Of a DNA stretch of 64,000 nucleotides, positions 37,001-47,712 are shown piece by piece. Source of the stretch: Mytilus galloprovincialis (taxonomy: Eukaryota > Mollusca > Bivalvia > Mytilida > Mytilidae); assembly GCF_965363235.1 (NCBI RefSeq), contig NC_134848.1, positions 65,724,681 to 65,788,680 on the forward strand, given 5' to 3'. Both the position numbers and the translations under genes were made by a program. The notes below the pieces were generated by a model that did no database searches, was not told the DNA's origin, and saw only the letters and a list, made by a program, of their open reading frames with translations. Positions within the stretch are counted from its first letter, which is position 1. Every line of letters starts with the position of its first letter.

Positions 37001-38510
37001 ATACAAAAACAAATTTTCGTTAAAAAGAAGAAATTTTAGAGATAGAATGTTGAAATAAAATATAATAAGATGGGTTTCATAATATGCTTTAAGAAAAGGA
37101 AAAAAAAATCTTGTGTTTCACCGAACTTGTTTTCTTGCTCAAAGTAAAAAAAAGAAAACTTCACTATCATTTTTGTGTAAAACTGTTACTTTAAGAGTAA
37201 TCTCCCCTCAAATGGTTAAGTTGAAAAGATTGATAATAAAACAGAAATATTTGGTATTTTATTTAAACAATGCAATAAATCACTTATTTTTGTAAATGCG
37301 AATAAAAAGTTTTAAACATACATTTCTATTTCGAATTTTGCAGATTAAGGCAAAAAACTAGATTGACGATGTACTGCAATTGTACAACCCAAAATGGTGG
37401 TACACACTAAATCTACCTTAACATACAATCTTACCACATGATTGTGAAATGGAACCTGGAGAAATGGGAGAAGCTCCTCCTTCATTAACGTCATTAATCA
37501 AGAATATGTCATTAGGTTGAGTTAATGTATCTTGGTCATCTATTCCATTTGTACCAGTTATAATCCCATTAACATTTGGAATTAATTGTTGACCATTTAT
37601 TCCATCTAAATTAGGAAATATCTGTTGAGTATATATTGAAGTTAAACCAACAAAGACCACTAGCGATACCTGAAAATAATTGATAGATAAACATGACGAA
37701 TATAATGTTTCCTTAATTTAAATGTTTTTTGTTGAGTTTATATTTCAGATTTAGGTTGTTATTGTTCGATACTATATATGATGCCTCAGTTGTCCGAAAA
37801 AAATATACTTGCATCCGGTACCTTATTTGTATTTTACTTCCATTTTTGTTGTGGTGAAATTGCCGCCCCTTTTGAATTTTCTGATCATGAGGGTTGTATT
37901 AAAAATGAATACGTAACCAACTGAGAACTCAATTGTTCGGTCAAATCTGACTATTTTATTCGTTTTATATTTTCAAGTATTTTAGACTCGAGCCTTACTG
38001 AACATACATCAATTATCGAAATGCGCATCTGGTACAATAAAATGCCACTAAATCACATGTTATGACTAAGTACTTAACTTTGAATTGATAATACCTTGGG
38101 GTAGGAATAGCAGTTCATCACAATCAGCACAATCAAAATGTCTATAGAGTTAAAATAACATTAAGTATATTTGGTACGTTCATAATACTTTCAAAACATT
38201 TTTTCATTATATATTACTTTATTCATCGATATATACCAAAAAATAGAACATTGTTTTATTTTATTATTCATGGTTTTCTTTAAATTGTTTTTTTAAACAA
38301 TTGCTGTATAAGAAGAAAAAAAGAAAAAATATTGCATACATAAAAATACAACAGTCAATTTTCAGACTGTCTTTATTAAGTCTGAAAATACCATATAGAT
38401 ATGTATAAAAGGGAAGTCAGTTATAAATATTAATTACTGCACCCAAATCGCAACAAATAAATAAAAAAAAATATACGAAAATTTAAACTTACCTGAAAGA
38501 TGAGAGACAT
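31094..38510 (-). CDS. Secreted C-type lectin with methionine-rich linker
   Basis: Carbohydrate-recognition-type secreted protein; such lectins act in mollusc immunity or adhesion, but this one's ligand is unknown. Exons are 38493-38510, 37435-37669, 35273-35473, 34076-34161, 33066-33174 and 31483-31754 (TGA stop), giving 306 residues. Alternatively exon 6 is spliced at 31535 to a seventh exon, 31094-31121, ending SATYVEVSG (298 residues). All phases agree in both versions. Exon 1 encodes MSLIFQ, which joins VSLVVFVGLTSIYTQQ to make a signal peptide. A low-complexity Asn/Ile/Gly region follows (exon 2), then a linker with many methionines (MMTTAQVMMMRLMSMMTG) and Cys-Pro motifs (exon 3). The CTLD has CPPGW, C-Y, WDNANRNCKGQNAILAE, DYWIGG, WASGQPNN, ENC, WND and YIC. 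The sugar-site triplet is QPN, neither the mannose type EPN nor the galactose type QPD. I am sure of the family and fairly sure of the exon ends. Confidence 0.88.
32041..32420. mobile_element. MITE with 8-bp target duplication, hAT-like
   Basis: A 380-bp element in lectin intron 5. The ends are GCTGCGTCGGATAAAAATCG and, reversed, GCTGCGTCGGATAGAAATCG. The flanks are ACATATGA (32033-32040) and ACATATTA (32421-32428), matching at 7 of 8 positions. It is non-coding. Its interior 32160-32313 is repeated in inverted orientation at 32873-33025. Confidence 0.7.
32160..33025. repeat. Near-identical 150-bp inverted repeat in lectin intron 5
   Basis: Arms 32160-32313 and 32873-33025 are reverse complements over about 150 bp with only about four mismatches that I can count, separated by roughly 560 bp. 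Both arms lie in the transcribed intron between lectin exons 5 and 6, so the pre-mRNA could fold into a long duplex. The left arm is inside the MITE at 32041-32420. The right arm lacks the MITE ends. Confidence 0.85.
32431..32760 (+). repeat. Dispersed mussel repeat, family C
   Basis: Begins 'gttatcaaaggttccaggct' directly after the MITE's right flank. It continues 'catgagactcatcagtgacg' and ends in 'cggaacgtccaccagcagtg' and 'gcatcgacc', a sequence often found next to family C in mussels. Confidence 0.7.
35877..36085. mobile_element. MITE with 'ctgtggattcatt' ends, TA target site
   Basis: A 209-bp element in lectin intron 2, flanked by TA (35875-35876 and 36086-36087). Inverted ends CTGTGGATTCATT run on into 'ttcgtgggtatcaat'-type sequence on both sides. 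Words such as 'ccacgaaatcaaat' recur inside. A related partial element is at 39055-39215. The rest of that intron (36100-37430) is AT-rich with no other feature seen. Confidence 0.8.
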
Positions 38511-38567
38511 GATCGAACAAACGTTTCAGGATATTTCCAGTGGTAAACATCTTTAAAGTTGTACAGT

Positions 38568-38575
38568 TTTATATA
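38568..38575 (-). promoter_or_regulatory. TATA box of the lectin gene
   Basis: TATATAAA on the minus strand, 58 bases before the lectin ATG. It would place transcription start near 38540 with a 5' UTR of about 30 bases. The corresponding position in the decayed duplicate at 39930-40330 no longer has a good TATA box. Confidence 0.55.
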
Positions 38576-39351
38576 AATTGATTCCTTGCCCTAGTTATCA
38601 CATGAATAAAAAAGGTATGTTCTATAGATAGACTTCCTTGTCATACTTAAATGAACGCAAATTATACACATCAATCAGTGACTAGTTGAGTTTCATAAAA
38701 AGTAAAAATCACAAAAATATCGAACTCCGAGGAAAATTCTAAACGGAAAGTCCTTATCTCAGTGCATCACCATAACATTGAACTTGTTATTAGAGTTTAA
38801 AATATCATTATGTTTGAAATTTGACTTTATGTTTTTACTTATGTCAACGCTACAACCAGATTTGATAATTTCCTTCACTAAGTTTGGACTGTTGTTAAGT
38901 GCATAATCAGAAATATAATAGCTGTTGGACATTATTTGTGGAATAAATTATACTAGTAGTTGTATAATTATTTTCTTTTCTTTTTTTTTATTTAGACTGT
39001 TTATAAACGAAAAAAAACCAGTTTCTCACTAAAACATCACTTGATATTAGATATAATAATTTTCGTGGGTACAAGTTTTCGTGACCTGCATTTTGATTGA
39101 TATAATATTTCATGGCTTGATTTAAACCTGCATCCATTTTTATAGATAACCTGAAGTTAGTGACAACATTTGAATTCGTGGAATCTCTGTACCAACGAAA
39201 TCCACGAAAATATGTTTCAATTGAATACTATCGAGACCAAAGTACATGCACAGGTCGGGACCTGATATATTTCCTATTGTTTCATTATATTATTGTGTCA
39301 TACAATTTTTGAAAACAATTGATGAAATTTTCATATTCTTAAAGTTTCTTA

Positions 39352-39780
39352 CATGTTGATCAATTAATTGTTGGTTGCTTAACGTCTAGTGACAAATATT
39401 TCATGCAAGTTCGGGACGACTTTACATATTTAAGACTAATCTATAAGAGATATGCATAAAAGATTGATTAATTGCTGGTTGCTTAACGTCTAGTGACAAA
39501 TATTTCATGCATGTTCGGGACGACTTTACATATTTAATACTAAAGTATAAGAGAAATGCATAAAAGATTGATTAATTGTTGGTTGCTTAACGTCTAGTGA
39601 CAAATATTTCATGCAAGTTCGGGACGACTTTACATATTTAAGACTAATCTATAAGAGATATGCATAAAAGATTGATTAATTGTTGGTTGATTAACGTCTA
39701 GTGACAAATATTTCATGAATGTTCGGGACGATCTTACATATTTAAGACCAATCTATAAGAGATATGCATAAAAGAGAAGT
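39352..39780. repeat. 104-bp tandem array, four units
   Basis: Units start at about 39364, 39468, 39572 and 39676, exactly 104 bp apart. The core is 'ggttgcttaacgtctagtga', then 'caaatatttcatgca', 'gttcgggacgac' and 'ataagagatatgcataaaag'. The unit ends resemble the lectin intron 1 sequence at about 38398 ('gatatgtataaaagg'), so the array seems to have grown from the edge of the duplicated lectin segment. A family A repeat (39795-39925) follows. Confidence 0.9.
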
Positions 39781-39929
39781 CCATCATAAATAATAGATTA
39801 CGCGGTAAGGGCTTTGCTCATTGTTGAAGGCCGTACGGTGACCTATAGTTGTTAATGTCTGGGTCATTTTGGTCTTTTGTGGATAGTTGTCTTATTGGCA
39901 ATCATACCACATCTTCTTTTTTATATATC

Positions 39930-40330
39930 ATTCAAAATGAAACGAATTATTTTAAAAAGATACGAAAATTGAAACTAACCTGCTATCAAAACATTTCCAA
40001 ATAGACATTTCAAGAGATTTTTTCAGTGGTATAATTTTTATATCTTTAGAGGTGTTTACTTTTATATCAATTAGATAAAGAAGATATGTTCTTTAGATAG
40101 ACTTCCATGTTATACGTAAATACAGGCAAATTAGACACTGACATATACTAGAGTCTCTATAGTAAATGAAGTATTGAGTAAAAATAGTAAAATCACAAAA
40201 ATTCCGAACTCCGAGTAAAATTCCAAACGGAAAGTCCCTTTTCTGAGTGCATCAACATAAAATCGAACATAGTATCAGAATTTAGAAATATCAATACATA
40301 TGAAATTTAACTGTACAATGTATGTCATAC
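39930..40330 (-). pseudogene. Decayed duplicate of the lectin promoter and first exon
   Basis: This aligns in the same orientation with 38470-38860, which holds lectin exon 1, its TATA box and the upstream sequence. Shared blocks include 'aagtccctt'-type sequence, 'atagacttcc', 'tcatactta' / 'ttatacgtaaa', 'aaatcacaaaaat' and 'gaactccga'. The position of the ATG now reads ATG TTT TGA, an immediate stop. An upstream ATG at 40006-40008 opens nine codons to a GTTAGT donor at 39979, but in phase 2, which does not match lectin exon 2. I see no other lectin exons nearby, so it is probably a dead promoter copy. An alternative first exon cannot be excluded. Part of the similarity (40190-40280) is the dispersed family B repeat. 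Confidence 0.55.
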
Positions 40331-41229
40331 TTAAATACAGGCAAACTAGACACATGTTTTTATATAAAAATTAATCCAAACATGTCATTAGAATTTGAAA
40401 AATAATTTTTTGGAATTAATTCTAGCGCTTCAACAGATTAAATTATGCCTTTCTTTAAGATTGGACTGTCGTACATTACTTTCACCAGAAATATAATTGC
40501 AGTTCCTAAGGGAGATACTATGCATATCATATTTTTTCACCAATTGTTTTTAAATTAACATATATCAAAGAATACAGTATTGTGAGTTTCATGTATTACG
40601 TTGGTTATATTGAATACTTGATTGATTCTTGGTCAATTCCACTTTCAACACTATTGTTCTATCTCATGGCATTTAGTTTTTATTGGTGGAGAAAGCTGGA
40701 GTGCCCGGGGAGAATCACCAATATTTGTTAGGAATATTACTGGTTATTCTGAATATGAACGCCGAACACAAAAAAATATTGAAAATTATTTGAGATCAAA
40801 ACTAATAGAATAATTGTGCGTGGTAATTTCAAATCTAGTCATCTATTCTTTATGGCTATATGTTAGAAGTACTAATATAAAGTTTGTTTCAATGTTATTC
40901 CACCAAACAGCTGCTGCAAATCTTCTTTGTAGTTAATATATAATTAGGTGACAGTATGCTGGTGGTTGTCAAGTCAAAACAAAAAAATCTAAAAGATTCC
41001 TCTTTGAAACGGAAAATCCTGTAAATCACTTGCGAGCCCATTTAGGACTGCTATAGATATATTTAGTTGACAATAGTTCAATGATGTCTCAAAAAATATT
41101 GAAGAAATAGTTATCAAAGGTACTACGCAGATATTTTGATACGCCAGGTGCGCATTTCGTCTACATAAGAAAGCGACAAATCAAGGTAAAAAATTACCAC
41201 ACATACAGTATGCACATGGTACATGTACG

Positions 41230-41590
41230 TCTTATAAAGATAAACTTGTCATATTTATTGAAATGATTTAAGACCTTAATCGACGGTATGAAATAAACAA
41301 GTCTTCCTAGTAAACATATTTATAATTATAGGAAAACATTGATCAGAGAAAAAAACACCACAGAATAAGCTATGTCATGTAAAATAAGATCATAAGTCGT
41401 TTTCGTTCATGACTGCCGGGATAAAGAGGTCGAGATTATCAGTACACAACATACCGAAGGTCATTATTTTATTCATTGATAATAATTCGCTTATATTTAA
41501 TGACCACATAACTCTTGTGAAAACATGTTAAAAGTTTTTTTTCGAAAGACATTATAATGGTGTAATTTACGATAACACCGGCAATAATGA
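41230..41590. repeat. Segmental duplication, copy 1
   Basis: Diverged direct copy of 45190-45650. Matching blocks in order are 'aagtcttcctagtaaacat', 'cacagaataag', 'aagatcataagtcgttttcg', 'taaagaggtcg' / 'aaagaggcgc', 'gggat' / 'ggattatc' and 'gaaagacattataatgg' / 'cgaatgccattgtaac'. No coding signal is present. 41600-42500 next to it contains only AT-rich sequence; the open frame at 41829-42119 has no recognisable features. Confidence 0.65.
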
Positions 41591-42509
41591 GGAGGCGGGG
41601 GTATGTTGTCAGCAAGCAAGACGATTAACGATTATATAATGGAGAAAAAAAAACTACAATTAGTCCTATTAGGCTAAACATACACTTTGTTTAATGAACA
41701 ATCTCCGATAAAATATGACTGTTGGTTAGAGTATTGTTTTCCTATGGAAATTTACAAATTAGAACCATATGCATGATATTGAAAATTAAAAACATCATAT
41801 TTTCCATTGGTAATATCCATATTTTTCATTGCACAACCCATTATTACTACCAGTTCAATGTGAGCTTGAAATTAGTAAAATAGTGAATGGATGTAAGTTT
41901 TGCATGTTTTTATTGCATGAATTTGATCAAAATATTAATTTAATAAGTCAATATATCAGCTCTGTTATAGGTGTAACAAAACTAATTCTGTCCCGGTCAG
42001 AAAGCACATATCAGAAAGAAGTACATATTCAACCCCGAAAAGATTTAGGTATTTTTTTTTACCAAATGAAAGCTGTAGATCCATATGTATTACTTTTTGA
42101 CTTATATTTGATAAAATAAAAAAAAAAATCCAAGACATTTAAAAAAGAGAACATTTTGCAAGCCTGTCAGATCTGAAGTACCTGTTTTGTTACATTCGAA
42201 CTTCAGGGACCATTTTTTTTTTCTTTTTTTATATGTCATTAAAGATATGATTTTTTCAACACAAGACACCATAAAGGATTGCTTTGACATGCAACAATTG
42301 TCACTTTACTTTACAATTTATACCAAAAGAGCTCTGTCTGTGTGAAAGTGGGTGAATTTAACATACAGAGCACTAGGGCCATGCATTAGTGGTGTACTTC
42401 CGTCTGGTCCCTGTAAAGTATTATGCCTAATACTTGTATTATCTGTTATCAAATTTGTCCATTAGAAAATCTAATTAGTAAACAGGATCGTTCTGTGCAA
42501 ACGCTCTAT

Positions 42510-42845
42510 TGTATAAGTGTTTCTGGTGTTTTGTGTTTCCCTCAGTTTCAGTTTGTAATACGGATTTGTTTTCTCTCAATCGATTTATGACTTTCGAACA
42601 ATGGTATACTACTGTTGCATTTATGCACGTACACGTAAAGCTTTTTTCAATTATCTAATATACATGATTAATCAATGCCAAACATGATTTGTATTGTCTT
42701 TTTGCCCATTTATCAATGATATGTATTTATATTTCAAGAGAAATTAACAGGGAAATTTCGGCGGCAGTTTAATTACTTTATTCACTATTTTCGCAGTAAG
42801 AAGTGAAACGCGAAAATAAAAGCGACCACGAAAATTGCAGCGAAA
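42510..42845 (+). repeat. Family E fragment followed by a 'cgcgaaaataaa' repeat
   Basis: 42520-42628 matches family E (see 44985-45183) by 'gtttccctcagtttcagttt' and 'ggtatactactgttgc'. 42740-42845 holds 'agaagtgaaacgcgaaaata', similar to 43615-43720, and probably belongs to another small dispersed element. Confidence 0.5.
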
Positions 42846-43115
42846 CTCTTTTCATAAGATAAAGATCACACATGCACGTATATGAAACAACACGCACAGG
42901 ACCACTGTAAAAAAAAAAGGTTTTGAAGATGACAGCTTTATTCCTCAAATCATAACTGTGTTTTCTTAATGGAAATCAAAAATAGAAATCATGACTTTAA
43001 CTAAATAGAAGATATATCAAGTAAGCGGATATTACGGATATCTTTATGTAAACAACATCTGTTACACATATGTTCACGACACTTGTCAATAAGTTTCAAA
43101 AGAATTATTACTCAA

Positions 43116-43366
43116 GTTATTTCACTTGACTGGGCGGAGTCTAGCCGGTCCGCTCATAATAAACCAGTCCATCTTAACATGGTGTTTTAGGATAAACTCA
43201 TCAATAAAGTGTGCAATCATTGTTTTGTAAATTCATTTGATGACACTGATAGGTGATTAGAAATCAGTAATATTTATAACGGCAATCATCCTTATCTCAC
43301 ACATCTTCAAATAGACTGTCCTTATGCAAATTAAAACATAAACTCCGCCCGATCACTTGAAATAAC
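43116..43366. mobile_element. Candidate MITE with 'gttatttca...gggcggagt' ends
   Basis: A 251-bp segment whose ends are an imperfect inverted repeat of about 25 bp: GTTATTTCACTTGACTGGGC at the left, GTTATTTCAAGTGATCGGGC reversed from the right, both continuing GGAGT. It is non-coding. The target duplication is not clear. 43400-44395 shows nothing else I can name. Confidence 0.55.
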
Positions 43367-44399
43367 ATTGGTAATACCTCGTTTAACATGTTTGATTAGA
43401 TCAAATGATCGATTAATTAACATTTATCCTATTACCATTTTATTTTAATTCCTTCTTAATAAATTCTTCTTTTCTATTATTGTGTATATGTTTTTACAAG
43501 CAAACATGACACAACTTTAACATTAATGAATCGCAAACAATAGATTTCTGATTTTATCACAAAATTACGATACATGAGAATCTGCTCACTTTCTAAATCG
43601 TTTTGTGAAAATATTTAGGTCACAGGGAAATTGTGAATTCATAACGGCGTCAATTTAGATTGTGTTAGTAAAGTGCGAAATAAAGACGGCGCGAAAATTA
43701 CCAGTTTACAGTATTTTCGATAATGGGGTCAGAAAACGGAAAATTGTTGATCTTAGCTTGTTGGAGAAATAACGCATTCCGTAATAGATTTGTGATTTTT
43801 TTCGCACGGCCTGGACATTAATTTAATACTGAGCGTGAGCGAGGAATAAAACTAATGAGCATAACGGAACGACCATTTTAAAATGCCACAAAAATAGGGC
43901 TTGCATAAATTATTTCTAAAAGGACTATACGGTAATATAAAAAAACAAAGAAAAAAATGAGGCAATCGCGAGTGTGCTGTGTGTCTGGATGTTCTTTATT
44001 ACCTCTTCAAGATAAAGTAAAAAATGTCCAATAAATGTATAACTTGAAAGTATGATTTACTAAAAGTCCTTTAGACATAATTGTGTTTATACCTTGTAAT
44101 TCTCATTGCAAGTATTTCAATCAATTATTATCTGGGCCTGAAGCATACAAATAACGGAACAAATTTCAGCTTGACTTTTTTATTCATGCAAAATGTGATA
44201 TTTTGCAGTCACGTTCATAAGCTAGGTTCATTATCAAAATTAGTGGAATTTAATCTTATATTAAGTTTGTAAATATTCTAAATCTCTAATGGAATATAAA
44301 AATATTCATTGCATCTATACACTCATTACACTATGAATAAATGTCAGTTTCCTTGTACTTATAAACAAAAGGAATATGTTTACTATTGTCTTAAGGATG

Positions 44400-44771
44400 T
44401 AGGTGTAATAAAGATAAATGGAATTAAGAATTGATAACCATAAATCAAAAGTATAATAAACATTATTAGCCCAGTAGTCAACACTTTGGTGTAACACTTT
44501 GGTGTTGACATGAATATCAATAATGTGGTCATTTTTATAAATTTCCAGTTTACAAAACTTTCAATTTTTCGAAAAACTAAGGATTGTTCCCAGGAATAGA
44601 TTACCTTAGCCGTATTGGGCACAACTTTTTGGAATTTTGATTTGTAAATGCTCTTCAACTTTGTACTTGTTTGGCTTTATAAATATTTTGATATGAGCGT
44701 CATTGATGAGTCTTATGTAGACGAAACGTGCGTATTGCGTATTAAATTATAATCCTGGTACCTTTGATAAT
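44400..44771 (-). repeat. Dispersed mussel repeat, family C (minus copy)
   Basis: Reverse copy ending 'ataatcctggtacctttgat', with 'gagcgtcattgatgagtctt' and 'gtgttgacatgaatatcaat'. It is the longest of the copies here. Confidence 0.7.
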
Positions 44772-44984
44772 TATTAGCTTAAACGTTGAAAAGTTGTGGA
44801 ACTCCTTTTCACCATATTTGAATTATAAAAACTAGGTGATAAAATACTATATTTTATTTGCAACCGCAAAAGGGTCTTTTAAATAAATGATATATTCTGG
44901 TGACAGATCTTTAGCGATGTTTCGAATAAATTGAGATCAGACGTGGCACGGTACTTGTCTATCCCAAATTCATGTATTTGGTGT

Positions 44985-45183
44985 CCTTGTTATATTTGTT
45001 ATTCTCGTGGTGTTTTGTCTGATGCTTGGTCCGTTTCTGTGTGTGTTACGTTTCGGTGTTATGTCGTTGTTCTCCTCTTATATTTAATGCGTTTCCCTCG
45101 GTTTTAGTTTGTTACCCCGATTTTGTTTTTTGTCCCTGGATTTATGAGTTTTGAACAGCGGTATACTACTGTTGCCTTTATTT
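44985..45183 (+). repeat. Dispersed mussel repeat, family E
   Basis: Contains 'gttattctcgtggtgttttg', 'gcgtttccctcggttttagt', 'ttgttaccccgattttgttt' and 'aacagcggtatactactgtt'. A second full-length plus copy is at 53005-53203. Partial copies are at 42520-42628 and 50600-50665, and a minus copy is at about 34930-35105 inside lectin intron 3. Confidence 0.7.
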
Positions 45184-45189
45184 GAAGAA

Positions 45190-45650
45190 AGATACCAATC
45201 AAGGTAAACATTAGTAAACATATACATTTTAGAGATATAATTTTCACATGTTTTCAATTGATTTAGGACATTAATCACATCGATATGAACTAAAAAGTCT
45301 TCCTAGTGAACATGTGTTTTGTTTGAGGCAAAATACACCAGATACGACTAGACACGACCACACTACAGAATAAGTAGTGGCAAGTTCAATCAGATCATAT
45401 CAAGTCGTTTTCGTCTATGTCTACCGCGAAAAAGAGGCGCCGGGATTATCGCGTCGACATTATTTTGAATGACAGATTTTGTTAACTGATAATTATTTGT
45501 GTATTAGACAAACATGATTAACAGTTCGTACGGGTCATAAAAAGTATGATTTCTTACTAATGTATATATCATTCATGTAAAAACAGTTTAAGAGGATCTT
45601 GTCGAATGCCATTGTAACAGTGAATATTCGGACACTTACATAATGGTTGA
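45190..45650. repeat. Segmental duplication, copy 2
   Basis: Diverged direct partner of 41230-41590, about 4 kb away. It retains 'aagtcttcctagtgaacatg', 'cacactacagaataag', 'caagtcgttttcgtctatgt' and 'gtcgaatgccattgtaac'. It lies just downstream, on the minus strand, of the candidate signal-peptide exon at 45884-45997. Confidence 0.65.
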
Positions 45651-45883
45651 AAGCCATGACAGATAGGATACAAACTATCGTTACCAAAATGCAACTTTTT
45701 CAACCACACTCAAAAGCAAACTCCTTAATATCGATTCATTTATGATCAATTTACGTATTAACACATTCCAATAGATAGAAAGAATGAAGCTAGAAAAACA
45801 AAGCATTTACATATCAAAACGAGTTTGTGCATATTACATTGAGAACTAAAAGACAACGAAAAAACATAAGCAGTATCAATTAC

Positions 45884-45997
45884 CTTTAAATTATAACGGA
45901 TACAAACATAACAGAAACTATCAACAGCAGATATAATTAGTAACAATAGGATACATTTTGCAACAATAGAATGTTTTGAGCAGCCAAAAGCCATCAT
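45884..45997 (-). CDS. Candidate first exon with signal peptide (orphan)
   Basis: A 38-codon open exon with ATG ATG start and an AAG|GTAATT donor. The translation has a clear signal-peptide shape: short basic N-terminus, hydrophobic core KCILLLLIISAVDS and then SFCYVCIRYNLK with two cysteines. I cannot find the following exons. It ends in phase 0, which would in principle also splice to lectin exon 2 at 37669, but there is no direct support for that. It may be a real first exon of a small secreted protein, an alternative lectin start, or chance. Confidence 0.28.
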
Positions 45998-46446
45998 ATA
46001 GTATCCATTCTATATCCAATGACTTATTGCAAAATAACAGATAATTGTTTTGTGGAGAAAGTTAACACCTACCTAAAATTATCAAGTGCTTTCATCATCT
46101 ATATCAGTTATTTAAGTAACATAAATTTCCATAAACATGTCATGCATTCCTACCTTTGACTTGAGTGTCTTTTTTACATATATATTAACAAATACATCCT
46201 CAAAATGGTGGTCTACAAATACGCCCCGAGTTCTGGCTTGCAATGTTTTTACCATTTCAAAGGACGTTGACCGAACATTCTATTTATTGTCACCGTTAAA
46301 TGCTACAAACAAAACTGCATGTCTGGCAAAACAAGACAATATAGTGATGTTTCCTGTAACATCCTTTCTCAAATCATTAGCCTTTCTTTAAAGATGTTCG
46401 CTTGTCATGTTTTGGATTTTTGGTTTTAATCATTTGAATGCCTTAA

Positions 46447-46719
46447 GGTGGTACCTAACACTACAGGGAAACAACTCTGTAAAGTCAGCTAAACGTTTTA
46501 ATTACGTTGTGTGGTAAAAGGAATATTAAGATTCTCAATGATCAAAATTGGTGTTAGTCAAATTTCTATATAACCAGTGTAATTTTTCTGACAAAACGGT
46601 TGGTTCAAAATTTTTTGTATTTTAATATTTTTGTTAAAGGGTCAAAGTAAATACTTTGACAAAATTTTATGAAAATTAAACGAGCCAAATTAATTTGAGT
46701 GAAAGTGTTGGATACCACC
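46447..46719. mobile_element. piggyBac-type MITE, TTAA flanked (inverted relative to 908-1189)
   Basis: A 273-bp element flanked by TTAA (46443-46446 and 46720-46723). The ends are GGTGGTACCTAACACT and, reversed, GGTGGTATCCAACACT. It sits inside another repeat ('ttcgcttgtcatgttttgga' ... 'cccatttttctttttataaa'). That host repeat occurs without the insertion at 51765-51885, which gives an empty site. Confidence 0.8.
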
Positions 46720-47109
46720 TTAAATCAATTGGCCCTCTAATCCCATTTTTCTTTTTATAAATCGTATACATTTATGTGTCTATGCTAGTGGCTGTGTATG
46801 GTTTGATCAGTGTAAATCATATATTGCAAATGTATTTTCAATGCATTGTCGAATGCAATGTTCAACAATTAATTCTCAATTCAATAGATTGTTTTAAATA
46901 TTTGGTAACTTTACAAGTATATATAATTTGTAACAACAAGGTAAAGCATTGTGTTTATCTATTATATATGCTGCCATATTGTTCCCTCCTACACACTGTT
47001 TTCTCCAATGTAATTGATACTTTGATTATCTCTATTTGTGTATATGTGAAGTTGTCATTATCCTGTAAAGTAGATAGTGGATAGTGGATTATGTGTTAAT
47101 TTTTCTGCC

Positions 47110-47290
47110 TCAATGATAAGGGCTGAAAAAAAGAGGGACGAAAGATACCAATGTGATAGTCAAACTCATAAATCTAAAACAAACTGACAACGCATGGCTA
47201 AAAATGAAAAAAGACAAACAGACAAACAATAGTACACATGGCACAACATAGAAAACTAAAGAATAAACAACAAGAACCCCACCGAAAACA
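47110..47290 (-). mobile_element. Family D retroelement 3' tail (minus)
   Basis: Reverse copy of the 6030-6345 tail: 'agagggacgaaagatacca', 'aaactgacaacgcatggc' and 'gacaaacagacaaacaatag'. A shorter minus fragment is at 51515-51590. Confidence 0.65.
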
Positions 47291-47631
47291 AGGGGTGAAC
47301 TTTCTTCTAAACTTGGTAAGTCTTTGAAAACTGTGACGCGCAGATAAAATTTAGTTACGTTTATCAAAAGGTAAACATTAGATTTTAGGTGAATACGACT
47401 TTGTTGTCACGGTAATTAACAGAAACACTTTTTTCATTAATATATGTAACTACCTACAATATCGGAAATATTCAAAGGTCGAAAAAAAACTGCAAAAAGT
47501 GAAGCAGAAAGACCAAATGACTAACAACAGTATTCATAATTGAGACACTAAGATAAGAAAAAATATGAAGCAGATAGTCATGGCACCAGTAGAAGAAGTA
47601 CCATGCCAGTCAAAATTTACACTGAACATGT

Positions 47632-47637
47632 TTTATT
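47632..47637 (-). promoter_or_regulatory. Poly(A) signal of the EGF-Ig gene
   Basis: AATAAA on the minus strand about 75 bases after the TAA stop at 47713-47715, a normal distance for a 3' end. Confidence 0.5.
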
Positions 47638-47712
47638 CATTTGATATAAAAATCAACTGGCGTTCCTATTAGTATGTATGTATGTTATTGCTGTCCGTTC
47701 ATAAAGGTGGAT

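Noticed and set aside
40622..40813. Open frame with 'ggtggagaaagctggagtgc'
   Set aside because: This resembles a common dispersed bivalve repeat rather than an exon.
41829..42119. 96-codon open frame
   Set aside because: No domain, no conserved neighbours, AT-rich codon content; likely chance.
46137..46391. 84-codon open frame on the plus strand
   Set aside because: Neither strand shows a family motif; the minus strand is also partly open with stops, consistent with a repeat.
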